A stretch of 60,145 bases of DNA from Bacteriovorax sp. (GTDB taxonomy: Bacteria > Bdellovibrionota > Bacteriovoracia > Bacteriovoracales > Bacteriovoracaceae). The notes beneath the pieces are model-generated. The model ran no database searches. It was not told the DNA's origin and worked only from the letters and a program-made list of their open reading frames with translations. Positions within the stretch are counted from its first letter, which is position 1; each line of letters starts with the position of its first letter. Position numbers and translations under genes: made by a program. The stretch covers positions 1 through 60,145 of the forward strand of contig JAQTTZ010000014.1 in NCBI GenBank assembly GCA_028710485.1, in the 5' to 3' direction. Of the stretch, positions 43,545 to 52,666 are shown in pieces.

Positions 43545-44705
43545 ATGAAGCCATTAAATCATACAGTGACAGAATTCAAGGAATCAATCTTTTCCACCAT
43601 GACTAAGTTGGCGATTGACCATGAAGCCATTAACCTCTCTCAAGGATTTCCTGACTTTGATGGACCTCAATGGATTATCGACCTTGCTAAAAATGCCATG
43701 GATCAAGGCAATAAATTAGGCTATGTCGGGAAAAATCAATACGCTCCTTCATCTGGTATTCTTCCACTTCGAGAGGCCATATCTAAGAATTATAAACGTT
43801 TCTATAATCTAGATTTTGATCCCGCCAGCGAGATTGTCGTCACGAATGGTGCGACAGAAGCGATTTTTTGCGCCTGTATGGCGCTAATTAATCCGGGCGA
43901 TGAGGTTATTGTTTTTGAGCCTTTTTATGATTCTTATTTAGCATCATTACAAATGGCCGGAGCTCGCGTAGTGCCAGTTACATTAAAGGCACCAAATTTT
44001 TCTTTTGATAGTGAAGAGTTGATTGCCGCTATCAATCCAAAAACAAAAATGGTTATTTTGAATAATCCTCATAATCCAACAGGAAAAATATTTTCTAGTG
44101 AAGAGATTAAGTCAATTGCTGAACTTGCTAGAAAATTTGATTTTTATATTTTATCTGATGAAGTTTACGAGTTTTTAACTTATGAAACTAGTCATACACC
44201 GACTGCTTGTTTTGAAGATCTTGCTAACCGAACTATAACTATATCTTCTACTGGAAAGACTTTTGGTTTAACCGGATGGAAAATAGGGTGGGCCTGTGGT
44301 CCAAAAGAAATCATTAAGGCCATTCACAATGTACATCAGTTTACAACTTTCTGTGTCGCTCATCCGCTGCAAGTTGCGATGGCAGAAGCTCTAAATAATA
44401 TGGACCAATACTTAATTGAATTTAAGGCCGACTATTTGAAAAAAAGAAATACTTTGGTCAAGGGGCTAAAAGAATGTGGCTTTAATATTTTAAATCCTCA
44501 AGGAACATATTTTGCGATGGCCCTTTTGCCTGAGGGCGAAAACGATGTGGATTATTGCAAAAGGCTTATCGTTGAGAAAAAAGTAGCAACAATTCCGACT
44601 TCGGCTTTTTATTTGAAATCTAATGAAGGATCAAAAATGATTCGTTTTTGTTTTGCCAAGAAGGATGAGACTCTGAAAAATGCGATCAAAAATTTAACTT
44701 TATAA
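43545..44705 (+). CDS. PLP-dependent aminotransferase, probably methionine salvage (KMTB to methionine)
   Basis: A 386-residue fold-type I aminotransferase of the YbdL/KAT group. Signatures: INLSQGFPDFDGP, NGATEAIFCACMALI, NNPHNPTGKIF, LSDEVYEFLTY, and the PLP Lys238 in SSTGKTFGLTGWKIGW. Divergent placement beside mtnBDC suggests that it performs the last step, transamination of 4-methylthio-2-oxobutyrate to methionine. ATG at 43545 has AAGGA 5 nt upstream, so it is chosen over the ATG at 43521, which lacks a ribosome-binding site. Confidence 0.88.
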   Translation: MKPLNHTVTEFKESIFSTMTKLAIDHEAINLSQGFPDFDGPQWIIDLAKNAMDQGNKLGYVGKNQYAPSSGILPLREAISKNYKRFYNLDFDPASEIVVTNGATEAIFCACMALINPGDEVIVFEPFYDSYLASLQMAGARVVPVTLKAPNFSFDSEELIAAINPKTKMVILNNPHNPTGKIFSSEEIKSIAELARKFDFYILSDEVYEFLTYETSHTPTACFEDLANRTITISSTGKTFGLTGWKIGWACGPKEIIKAIHNVHQFTTFCVAHPLQVAMAEALNNMDQYLIEFKADYLKKRNTLVKGLKECGFNILNPQGTYFAMALLPEGENDVDYCKRLIVEKKVATIPTSAFYLKSNEGSKMIRFCFAKKDETLKNAIKNLTL

Positions 44706-44708
44706 AAA

Positions 44709-44736
44709 AAGCCCTCAATTTAAGAGGGCTTCGTTT
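44709..44736. terminator. Bidirectional terminator between the aminotransferase and RND genes
   Basis: An 8-bp stem AAGCCCTC (44709-44716) with 44724-44731, preceded by an A-run and followed by CGTTTATTTT. It can terminate both convergent transcripts. Confidence 0.8.
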
Positions 44737-44745
44737 ATTTTCTAA

Positions 44746-47700
44746 TCATGTTGCCATAAAAATTTTCTTCATAATATTTCCCGACCATACTCTGAATCTT
44801 TCGATATAAGTATAAGCAGCAGGAATAACCACAAGAGTAAGGATTGTTGAAGAAATCAAACCACCGATAACTGCAATGCCCATTGAAGTTCTTTGTTTTG
44901 AAGCTTCGTTTAATCCGATTGCAAGAGGAACCATCCCGGCAATTAGAGCAAATGAAGTCATAAGAATTGGACGAAGTCTTGATTTGCCAGAAGCAATAAT
45001 TGCATCGTAAAGACTAAGACCCTGTTGTACCTGTTGATTAGCATAGTCGACCAGTAGAATAGAGTTTTTAGTCGCTACTCCAAGTAACATAATACAACCA
45101 ATCATCGAGAAGAGATCCAATGACGAATGGGTGATAGCAAGTGCATAGAAAGCTCCACACATTGCAAGTGGAAGAACCAGCATGATGGTAAGAGGTGTAA
45201 CAAACGACTCATAAAGAGAAGCAAGAACGAAGTAGATGAACATAATACCAAGTCCACCGGCAACCATCATATTGGCCATCAATTCTTGAAAGTTTTCAGC
45301 TTGTCCAACAAATTGGTAGTGCATAGTGTTTGGAAGTTTGATTTCATCACTTAACATACGTTTAATATCTGTAATCGCTCCCCCCATTCCCGGACCATCT
45401 GGTGCGATGTCGGCTGAGATTTGGATATAACGACCGCGGTCCTGACGATTGATATTGGCAGGCCCTATTGTTTCCAATGGAGTTGTCATACTACTTAACT
45501 TAATAAGTGAGTTGTTAATGTTTGGAACGTAAGTATCGTAATAACCTTTTTTTAAATCCCGTTGATCTTCTTGTAAGCGTACGCGGATATCATACTCTTC
45601 ACCTTTCTCTCTAAAGACAGCAGCTTTTGTTCCTTCAATCATGGTACGAAGTTCTGCCCCCATAATCGTTGTAGAGACACCAAGTTTTTCCGCTTTGCTT
45701 CGATCTGGTATAACTTGGAATTCAGGTTTACCTGGACGTTTAGTTGAATCAACATCTTTTAGTGCCGGGTGATGCTTAATTTTTTCAAATAATAATCCGG
45801 AATATTTTTCAATTTCTTTCATATCGTCTCCAACGATATTTATATTGAAAGGACGCTGGCCACCACCAACATTATCAATGTCTCTTACCGCCGGGTTGGC
45901 GTAGGCGAAAGGTTTCAATTGGGTTCTCACTCTTTCTTTAAACTTTGAAGTATTAAGTCCGGGGCGGAGCTTTCCTGAAATTAGATTTACAAAGATACTT
46001 GCTTTTTCTGGCTGTCCATTGGCATCGCCTACCATTAATACAGTATTCAATACTTCTTTATTTTTTCTTATCAGAGTATCAATTTCAGTAGCAACAGTGT
46101 TCATTCCATCTAAGCTGGTTCCTGGTTTTAAATCAATTGAAACGAGGAATTCACCGGAATCGGGAGCAGGGATAAATGTTTTTGGAACAGTTTTTAGTGC
46201 TGCAAAACTTGCAAGAAAAATAACCAGAGCACTGAGAAGAACAACCATAGGTCTTTTAAGAGAGAATTTTAAAACACTAACATAAATTTCTTCAAGCCAA
46301 TTTTGGAACTGATTAAATTGTTCTAAAATGGCCCCTAGAGTATGATCATAAAATCCTTTTTTAATTTTTACATGACCTGGTTCATGCTGCTCAATTCTTC
46401 CAGCAAAATAAGCTGAGAGCATAGGGGCCATGGTTAATGCATCAAAAAGAGAAATGATTAGGGCAAAACACACAGTCAGTCCGAACTCTTTAAAGAATTG
46501 ACCAACAACACCCTCAAGGAAAGCAATTGGACCAAAAACCGCAACAACAGTTAAGGTTGTTGCAACTACAGCAAGTGTTACTTCATTGGTTCCCTTGATC
46601 GCAGCGGTAACTGGATCTGCTCCCATTTCAATATGCCTGAAAATATTTTCGCGTACAACAATCGCATCATCTATCAAGAGACCTACGGCAAGCGATAAAG
46701 CTAGTAGAGTCATAATATTTACGGTAAAACCCGCAGCCGCAAGTAGAATGAATGAACCGAGAAGAGAGTTGGGAAGTGCGAGACCTGTAATAATGGTAGA
46801 GCGCCCAGAACCCAAGAAAAAATATACAACTAAAATCGTTAGAATAACTCCAAAGATAATTGTTTCATAAACATCGTCAACGTTGGCCTTAATTTGTCTT
46901 GCACCATCGCGAACAACTTCTAAGTGAATCAGACTATTTTCATTTTTTAGAGTGTCATTAATTTTAAGAGCTTTCTTTTTTATAGCTTCGGCTACACCAA
47001 TTGTGTTCGAACCAGATTGTTTATAGATAGAAAGTAGAATGGCTTTTTGGCCGTTGTAATACCCATAACCCTTTCTCTCTTCTAATGAATCTTTTACTGA
47101 TCCAATATCTTTTACTGTGACAGGAATATCATTACCAATGAAGTTAACAATCGTGGATTCAATTTCATTGATAGTTTTGTATTCACCTAGAGTTCTAAAA
47201 ACAAAATCTTTGGTGCTGCTTGAAACTTTTCCTGCAGGTATATTTTGACCAGAAATTTGCAAACGAGCGGCAACTTGAGACGCTGAAATTTCGCGCGATT
47301 TTAATTTATTGCGATCGAGTTCAATTTTAATTTCCCTTTTTCTACCACCGACGATATCAACAAGACCTACTTGGTTAACTTGTTCAAATTGCGGCTTAAT
47401 CTTTTTATCAACAACCTGGTACAGCTCGCCATCTGGCAAATTAGACTGAACAGCGATTGTGATTATTGGTTGATCTGCAGGATCAATTTTTCGAATAACT
47501 GGTTCATTTATTTCAGTTGGGAGTTTTTTTCTAGCAGCAGAAACTTTATCGCGAACTTGTTGTTCTGCGTATTTTACATCTGTAGAAAGATTAAATTCAG
47601 CAATAATGATCGAAACATTTTCTAAGTTTTGAGAAGATAATTTTTTTAAACCAGGAACGTTTGAAAGTTCCTCTTCGTAAACTTTAGAAACTAAAGTCTC

Positions 47701-47877
47701 AACTTCTTCTGGTCCTGCTCCGGGATAAACAGTTGTAACAGTAACAATTGGAAAAGTTACATTTGGAAATAAGTCAACAGGAAGTTTCTTAAGAGAAAGC
47801 CATCCGACAACTAAAATAACTGTTACGATACATGTGATGAAGACGGGACGTTTAATAGATAGGCTGGCCAAATTCAT
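44746..47877 (-). CDS. RND-family efflux pump inner-membrane transporter
   Basis: A 1043-residue proton-driven RND permease: an N-terminal membrane helix (after SIKRPVFITC), large periplasmic loops, helices 2-6 with the proton-relay GLLIDDAIVVREN, a second periplasmic loop and a final helix set (LLGVATKNSILLVDYANQ). It should expel hydrophobic or amphipathic compounds. GGAGG lies 7 nt before the start, inside the TolC gene, and the genes overlap by 4 nt. No periplasmic adaptor gene is next to it, which is unusual for a tripartite pump. Confidence 0.93.
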   Translation of the reverse strand: MNLASLSIKRPVFITCIVTVILVVGWLSLKKLPVDLFPNVTFPIVTVTTVYPGAGPEEVETLVSKVYEEELSNVPGLKKLSSQNLENVSIIIAEFNLSTDVKYAEQQVRDKVSAARKKLPTEINEPVIRKIDPADQPIITIAVQSNLPDGELYQVVDKKIKPQFEQVNQVGLVDIVGGRKREIKIELDRNKLKSREISASQVAARLQISGQNIPAGKVSSSTKDFVFRTLGEYKTINEIESTIVNFIGNDIPVTVKDIGSVKDSLEERKGYGYYNGQKAILLSIYKQSGSNTIGVAEAIKKKALKINDTLKNENSLIHLEVVRDGARQIKANVDDVYETIIFGVILTILVVYFFLGSGRSTIITGLALPNSLLGSFILLAAAGFTVNIMTLLALSLAVGLLIDDAIVVRENIFRHIEMGADPVTAAIKGTNEVTLAVVATTLTVVAVFGPIAFLEGVVGQFFKEFGLTVCFALIISLFDALTMAPMLSAYFAGRIEQHEPGHVKIKKGFYDHTLGAILEQFNQFQNWLEEIYVSVLKFSLKRPMVVLLSALVIFLASFAALKTVPKTFIPAPDSGEFLVSIDLKPGTSLDGMNTVATEIDTLIRKNKEVLNTVLMVGDANGQPEKASIFVNLISGKLRPGLNTSKFKERVRTQLKPFAYANPAVRDIDNVGGGQRPFNINIVGDDMKEIEKYSGLLFEKIKHHPALKDVDSTKRPGKPEFQVIPDRSKAEKLGVSTTIMGAELRTMIEGTKAAVFREKGEEYDIRVRLQEDQRDLKKGYYDTYVPNINNSLIKLSSMTTPLETIGPANINRQDRGRYIQISADIAPDGPGMGGAITDIKRMLSDEIKLPNTMHYQFVGQAENFQELMANMMVAGGLGIMFIYFVLASLYESFVTPLTIMLVLPLAMCGAFYALAITHSSLDLFSMIGCIMLLGVATKNSILLVDYANQQVQQGLSLYDAIIASGKSRLRPILMTSFALIAGMVPLAIGLNEASKQRTSMGIAVIGGLISSTILTLVVIPAAYTYIERFRVWSGNIMKKIFMAT

Positions 47878-49301
47878 TTGGTACCTCCGGCGCTGTAGAT
47901 TTTAAGTTGCGAATAGATATTTAGAATATTTGTTTCATTTTGAATTCTGGCCAATTCAGATTGTGCATAATCTTGTTCAAAGTTTAAAACTTGAAAAGTT
48001 ACGGTACGACCTTTGCTCAAGCGGTCTCTTTCATTAGATGCTTTGATCTTTTGTGCTTCTTCAATTTTTTCAACGAGTGATAGTTTCACTTTCGCGTCTT
48101 CAAACCGAGCGGCCAGATCATTCCATTGTTGTTCTTGTTCAAAGAGCTTGCGTTGAAAGTTTTGAGTAGCTGCAATTTGCTCTTTTCTATATCCGTTAAT
48201 ATTGTCGCTGGTGGTTCCAAAATCAAGGGGGGCTACAAAACGCAGACCAATTGCCTTCGTATCGTGATTGGTTTTAAATGAATTAGTAACCGCTTGGTCA
48301 GCTTGTGGATCTCGGCCGTTTAGCGCATAAGTTCCATACATTTCGAAAGTTGGTTTATTCTTTTCTATCGAAAGATCAGCACTCGCTTTTGAAATTTTTT
48401 GAATTTCGAGGGCAGCCTTGGTGTCTTCTCTTAATTCTTCTTTGGAAGGCAGAGCAAGTTTTTTAATAATTTCAGAGTCGACTGATTCGAGGTCTTCATC
48501 CAAGGCTTCGCTATCAACTCCTCTTAATGAATTAACTGACCGTTGAAGAGTTTTTAAATCTTGCATCGCGCTTTTTAGTTCATATTCGCGTGCCTTGTAG
48601 TTGGCATCAGATTGTAAAAAATCAGAATTTTCTGCTAATCCACTCTTAAGTCTATTTTGGTTCCAGACTCTGATTTTTTGAGCGCGTTCCAGACTTTCTT
48701 TTTGAACCCGCACTACTTTTCTAATCTGTGAAAGTGACCAATACAGCAATTCTGCCTGAGCAAGTGTAGCTTTAATTTTATAATTCTCAGTATGTTTTGT
48801 CGCTTGTGCTTGAGAAGTGATAATTACTTCTTGTGAACGGCTTTCTCGCCCCAAGAAGTTTCTCCAGAGAGATTGGGAAAGTTCAAGTGTGGCCACTCCA
48901 TCATGAAAATTATTTATCGGCAAAAATGCCGGGCTGGCATCATAAATTCTCGTATGAGAAAAATTATAACCAAGTTTTCCCTGAAGACCGAAATTAAATT
49001 GTTGCAATATTCCAGCAGTTACAAAATTATTATCAGTGCGATCACCTTGAGCATTAACATTGGCCGTAGGTCTTTTATCAATAGTAGATTGAGCCTGTGC
49101 AAAGATATTAGGTCTGAAGATCAACTTGCCTTCATTCGCTCGCTCTTGGGCCCCTTCAGCAATTAATTTACTAGCAGTCATTGATTGGTTTTTTCCTTCT
49201 ACTTGTTTTAAGAAATCATCCAAAGTTAATTGAGCCGAAAAACCCACAGTAGGGATCGCTATCAGTAGCGCTAATAGCGTGCTCATACGAAAAAGCAACA
49301 T
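47874..49301 (-). CDS. TolC-family outer-membrane efflux protein
   Basis: A 475-residue protein: signal peptide (ends VGFSAQ), then the two-fold repeat of long helices and short barrel strands typical of TolC (LTLDDFLKQVEGKNQ; SLWRNFLGRESR; a second repeat from about residue 270). It forms a trimeric exit channel. AGGAG stands 7 nt before the ATG at 49301. It lies 4 bp after the tetR stop and overlaps the RND gene, so one transcript covers regulator, channel and pump. Confidence 0.9.
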   Translation of the reverse strand: MLLFRMSTLLALLIAIPTVGFSAQLTLDDFLKQVEGKNQSMTASKLIAEGAQERANEGKLIFRPNIFAQAQSTIDKRPTANVNAQGDRTDNNFVTAGILQQFNFGLQGKLGYNFSHTRIYDASPAFLPINNFHDGVATLELSQSLWRNFLGRESRSQEVIITSQAQATKHTENYKIKATLAQAELLYWSLSQIRKVVRVQKESLERAQKIRVWNQNRLKSGLAENSDFLQSDANYKAREYELKSAMQDLKTLQRSVNSLRGVDSEALDEDLESVDSEIIKKLALPSKEELREDTKAALEIQKISKASADLSIEKNKPTFEMYGTYALNGRDPQADQAVTNSFKTNHDTKAIGLRFVAPLDFGTTSDNINGYRKEQIAATQNFQRKLFEQEQQWNDLAARFEDAKVKLSLVEKIEEAQKIKASNERDRLSKGRTVTFQVLNFEQDYAQSELARIQNETNILNIYSQLKIYSAGGTK

Positions 49302-49305
49302 AAGA

Positions 49306-49959
49306 TTACTCCTGAATTTTTATACCATCAAAAAAGATGGTGATTATATTATTGATAAATAATTCTGAATAGATGGGGTCGCGAAGTGATCTTTTAAAAT
49401 ATTTTTCTCCCACGTGGTTCACTCTTAGAGAGGTCGTGAGGTTGTGAAAAAATGCGGCAGTAAAGATCATGGTATCGAGATCTTTTCTGATAAGATTCTT
49501 AGCTTTTGCATCTTCAAACATTTCTGTAAGAGTGGTGTAGATTTTAAGGAAAGTATCTTGAAAAATATCGTCGATTAATGGATTTTCCGTTTCAATCTCT
49601 CTACAAATCATTTTAGTGGTGTACATATTATCCAGGCCTTCTTTGATGAAATCTTCACAGAAAAGTTTGATTCTGAGTTTTAGTTCTTCAACAGAATTTG
49701 CTTTGGTTAATATTTTTGAGGCCGAGTTTAGTCGGCTTTCTCCATATATTTTGAAACATTCGCGATAGAGACCTTCCTTTCCCCCAAAGTGATATTTGAT
49801 CGCACTCACATTTACTTTTGCACCATCACAAATATCTCGGACAGAAGCACCGGCAAATCCTTTTTCACAGAAATGTTTGCGAGCTTCATCTAAGATGAGG
49901 TCCCGCGTGTCTGCTGTAATAATTTTTTTGCCAAAAAAGGAACAAACCTTTTCAACCAT
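49306..49959 (-). CDS. TetR-family transcriptional regulator of the efflux operon
   Basis: A 217-residue repressor. The N-terminal helix-turn-helix is clear (ILDEARKHFCEKGFAGASVRDI, then VNVSAIKYHFGGKEGLYREC), with a helical ligand domain after it. The C-terminal part resembles the YbiH/CerR group. Two palindromic sites just upstream are probable operators, giving autoregulation of the tetR-tolC-RND operon. GAGAGG lies 7 nt before the ATG. Confidence 0.9.
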   Translation of the reverse strand: MVEKVCSFFGKKIITADTRDLILDEARKHFCEKGFAGASVRDICDGAKVNVSAIKYHFGGKEGLYRECFKIYGESRLNSASKILTKANSVEELKLRIKLFCEDFIKEGLDNMYTTKMICREIETENPLIDDIFQDTFLKIYTTLTEMFEDAKAKNLIRKDLDTMIFTAAFFHNLTTSLRVNHVGEKYFKRSLRDPIYSELFINNIITIFFDGIKIQE

Positions 49960-49988
49960 AGATGCCTCTCAAGTCGATAAATAAATAT

Positions 49989-50045
49989 AAAGCGATCGTT
50001 TGAGATACTAACATGAGTGTTTAAAATATTAAAACGATTGTTTGA
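49989..50045. promoter_or_regulatory. Two candidate TetR operator sites
   Basis: AAAGCGATCGTTTGA (49989-50003) and AAAACGATTGTTTGA (50031-50045) are near-identical, 42 bp apart centre to centre (about four helical turns), and each contains an AAACGATCGTTT-like palindrome. They lie 30-86 bp upstream of the TetR start. Confidence 0.6.
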
Positions 50046-50072
50046 AAATAAACTTACTGTCTTTTCAAAAAA

Positions 50073-51011
50073 TCAGGATTTATGATGTTTTAGAGCGATA
50101 GAGTTAATACAGTATCTTAGGCCTGTTGGCCTTGGGCCATCCTCGAAAACATGCCCTAAATGTGAATCGCAATAGCTACATCTTACTTCTACACGCTTCA
50201 TCCCGAGGCTTTGATCTTCTATTAATCGAATGTTTTTAGTTCCAATAACGTCGTAAAAAGCGGGCCATCCACTACCGGAGTCATATTTTGTTTCCGAGCT
50301 AAAGAGTTCATGGCCACAACCGGCGCAAGTGTAAATTCCAGATTCAAAGAATAAATAATATTCGCCTGCAAAGGGGCGCTCAGTTCCGCACATGCGAAGA
50401 ATTTTATACTCTTCTTCGTTTAGTTTTGTTTTCCAATCGTCATTATTAATATTCTTAAGTTCTGGCATGGAAAATTCTTCGCGCTCACGAATCTTTTTGT
50501 AAGCTTTAATTGCAATCATTAAGATGGCCACTAAAACAAAAAGACCGACTATTCCATATACCATACTCAAGACATTTTTTAAGACAACGAGAAAGACGAT
50601 TGCCACTAAAAAGATAGTCGAAATCTCGTTAATAACTCTCAATGCCAGAGGGGAAAATGAGATATTATTATTTTGCTGCTGTTTAAATATAGCGTGCAGG
50701 AAAATATGATATGCATAGAGTAAAGCTACAAAACCAAGTTTTAAAACTAGCCATGGATATTGAGTAATAGGCCAGAATTGAGCTGCGAGAATTGAACCAA
50801 AAATTAAAACTGCAATAGCTGATGGCCAGGTAATTCCGTACCACAATCTTCGTTGCATGATTTTAAATTGGTCTTGGAGAATTTTTTTTTCGGCAGGATT
50901 TTTTGTTTCTGCCTCAGCAAAATAAACAAAGAGCCTAGGCATATAAAATAGACCTGCAAACCAGGTAACAACTGAAATAATATGAAGTGATTTAAAAACT
51001 AAGTAGTTCAT
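50073..51011 (-). CDS. HemJ-MsrB fusion: protoporphyrinogen oxidase-like membrane domain plus methionine-R-sulfoxide reductase
   Basis: A 312-residue two-domain protein. Residues about 1-180 resemble HemJ (UPF0093): LHIISVVTWFAGLFYMPRLF with the conserved His and Arg, WPSAIAVLIFGS, LVLKLGFVALLYAYHIFLH, and further helices. A charged linker follows. Residues about 190-308 are MsrB: YTCAGCGHELFSS and CSYCDSHLGH (zinc Cys pairs), SGSGWPAFYD, and GLRYCINSIAL with catalytic Cys301. HemJ oxidises protoporphyrinogen IX in heme synthesis; MsrB repairs oxidised methionine. Topology should place MsrB on the cytoplasmic side if the helix count is even. No frameshift is needed. The divergent phosphatase gene starts only 31 bp away. 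Confidence 0.85.
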   Translation of the reverse strand: MNYLVFKSLHIISVVTWFAGLFYMPRLFVYFAEAETKNPAEKKILQDQFKIMQRRLWYGITWPSAIAVLIFGSILAAQFWPITQYPWLVLKLGFVALLYAYHIFLHAIFKQQQNNNISFSPLALRVINEISTIFLVAIVFLVVLKNVLSMVYGIVGLFVLVAILMIAIKAYKKIREREEFSMPELKNINNDDWKTKLNEEEYKILRMCGTERPFAGEYYLFFESGIYTCAGCGHELFSSETKYDSGSGWPAFYDVIGTKNIRLIEDQSLGMKRVEVRCSYCDSHLGHVFEDGPRPTGLRYCINSIALKHHKS

Positions 51012-51042
51012 AATTTTTGGATTCTAGGATAGATTATCGACT

Positions 51043-51645
51043 ATGAATAGAGTGTTTTACATTTTTCGTCACGGGGAAACTGACTGGAATCGGGAGCGAC
51101 GATGCCAAGGTCATACTAACACTGGCCTCAACGAGAAAGGATTGCAGCAGGCCCTTGAACTTGCTCAGAAGATGCTCGATTTTCCTATCGAGATAATCGT
51201 TTCAAGCGATCTCGATCGAGCTCTTAGTACTGGAGCAATAGTGGCAGAAAAAAAAGGTGTGCCTTTGATGGTCGATCCACGTCTAAGAGAGATGAGTTAT
51301 GGAGAAGCCGAAGGGATGCTCTATGATGAAGCTGTGTGCGTCTATGGAGCTGAATTATGGCAAAAACTTCAATGCTTTAAACGCGATAACGACCATGTCG
51401 GTTTTCCAGGTGGCGAGACCAGAAAAATTGCCAGAGAGAGATTTCATGCAGCCTTGATGGAATTAATCGAAAGCACTACTTATCAATCAATTGGAATTAG
51501 CACTCACGGAGGGGCCCTTCGCAATCTTCTTCATAGTTTTTTGCCAGAAGATCACCTCATGCTGCCGATTCCTAATTGTGTCGTTTATAAATGTGAGTAT
51601 TTTTCTCAAAATAAAATATTTTTAGTCGACCCTAAACCGCTTTAA
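51043..51645 (+). CDS. Histidine phosphatase family protein (phosphoglycerate-mutase-like)
   Basis: A 200-residue phosphatase with RHGETDWN (His10 as phospho-acceptor, residues 9-16), GLNEKGLQQALELA, VSSDLDRALSTGAIVA, MSYGEAEGM and the second His in ISTHGGALRN. This is the branch containing GpmB and CobC; the substrate cannot be told. AGGATAG precedes the start. The promoter must overlap the start of the divergent HemJ-MsrB gene, as the gap is 31 bp. Confidence 0.88.
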   Translation: MNRVFYIFRHGETDWNRERRCQGHTNTGLNEKGLQQALELAQKMLDFPIEIIVSSDLDRALSTGAIVAEKKGVPLMVDPRLREMSYGEAEGMLYDEAVCVYGAELWQKLQCFKRDNDHVGFPGGETRKIARERFHAALMELIESTTYQSIGISTHGGALRNLLHSFLPEDHLMLPIPNCVVYKCEYFSQNKIFLVDPKPL

Positions 51646-51753
51646 TATCCTACTAAAACACTAAGATAATTAACTAAAAAATGCCGTTTATTGCCTCTTA
51701 GTTGAAAGAGACCAAGGAAATAGATTAAACTAATTGAAGTGAGGTTTCTTATT

Positions 51754-52617
51754 ATGAAATTTAAATACATTGCTTTCGTCCTATCTTTAGCTTCAATTTC
51801 CTATGCGCAAGGAGCACAAAGAAATCTTTGTGATGATCTTGTGGACAGTGGAACATCATCATCAGAACAAATTAAAAAATGTTTGGACGATCCAAGGTTT
51901 GGTGCTTCTGATTATTATAAAGAAGAAGAAAGTAGTAGAAAAAATAAAATAGAGGCCCGGCTAAGTGAAGCTGCAAAAGCGGAAGCTGCAGAAGTTGAGG
52001 CTGCGAAAGTTGAAGCTGCAAAACGTGAAGCTGCAAAAGCTGAAGAAGCTAGAAAGAAAGACAATCTTGAAATAAAAAAATTCACTTCAGATGATCTTTT
52101 TGATGCAGGATTTGGAAAGCCGTTTTATGCAATCAGAGGGGATTATCGCAATCACCGTTATAAAGAAAAAAGAATTACTGAAGGAGATGCCCTTTGTTCT
52201 TACTTAGGTTATGAAAAGGCCATCAAGAGTATTGTTTCTCCTGAACTTTGGGAAAATAAAAATGGAAATGTTAAAGTTGATAAACAAGGCTTGATAGTTG
52301 ACACAACTCTGTTGGGAAATGTTAGTAAAACTCCAGAAATCTATCGTGATGAAGATTACAAATTCACCGTAAGGAAATATGTAGAGATCACTTGCATGAG
52401 AAGAAAAAACAAGGATATTGATGGTTCGAACGATGCCCTTAAAGTTGTGACAGAAGATCTGTTGATGCTGAATGAAGAATTAAATGCATTGCCAATGAGT
52501 AATTCGAATTCAAGTGTAAATAATGGCGCACGAACGAACACAGGCAAGGACGAAAAAACAACTAATGGGTACAACCCACCCGATTGGACAAAAGATTCAC
52601 AAACTATAAGTAAATAA
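51754..52617 (+). CDS. Secreted protein with Ala/Glu/Lys coiled-coil repeat
   Basis: A 287-residue protein with a signal peptide (ends SISYAQ). Residues about 55-110 form a charged helix built from five tandem EAAKx units. The rest is a small domain with GDYRNHRYKEKRITEGDALC and LGYEKAIKS, then a low-complexity Asn/Ser/Thr tail. Function unknown. ATG at 51754 follows GAGG at 9 nt; an upstream in-frame GTG is unlikely. Confidence 0.65.
   Translation: MKFKYIAFVLSLASISYAQGAQRNLCDDLVDSGTSSSEQIKKCLDDPRFGASDYYKEEESSRKNKIEARLSEAAKAEAAEVEAAKVEAAKREAAKAEEARKKDNLEIKKFTSDDLFDAGFGKPFYAIRGDYRNHRYKEKRITEGDALCSYLGYEKAIKSIVSPELWENKNGNVKVDKQGLIVDTTLLGNVSKTPEIYRDEDYKFTVRKYVEITCMRRKNKDIDGSNDALKVVTEDLLMLNEELNALPMSNSNSSVNNGARTNTGKDEKTTNGYNPPDWTKDSQTISK
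51970..52044 (+). repeat. 15-bp tandem repeat coding AAKxE
   Basis: Five consecutive 15-bp units close to GCTGCAAAAGTTGAA, coding the charged helical repeat of the secreted protein. The units differ by a few bases, mainly in the codons for the variable residue. Confidence 0.8.
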
Positions 52618-52666
52618 TTTATCTGTCTGCTCAAGTTGATAAAGATTTGGGCAGCTTCATGTTTAA

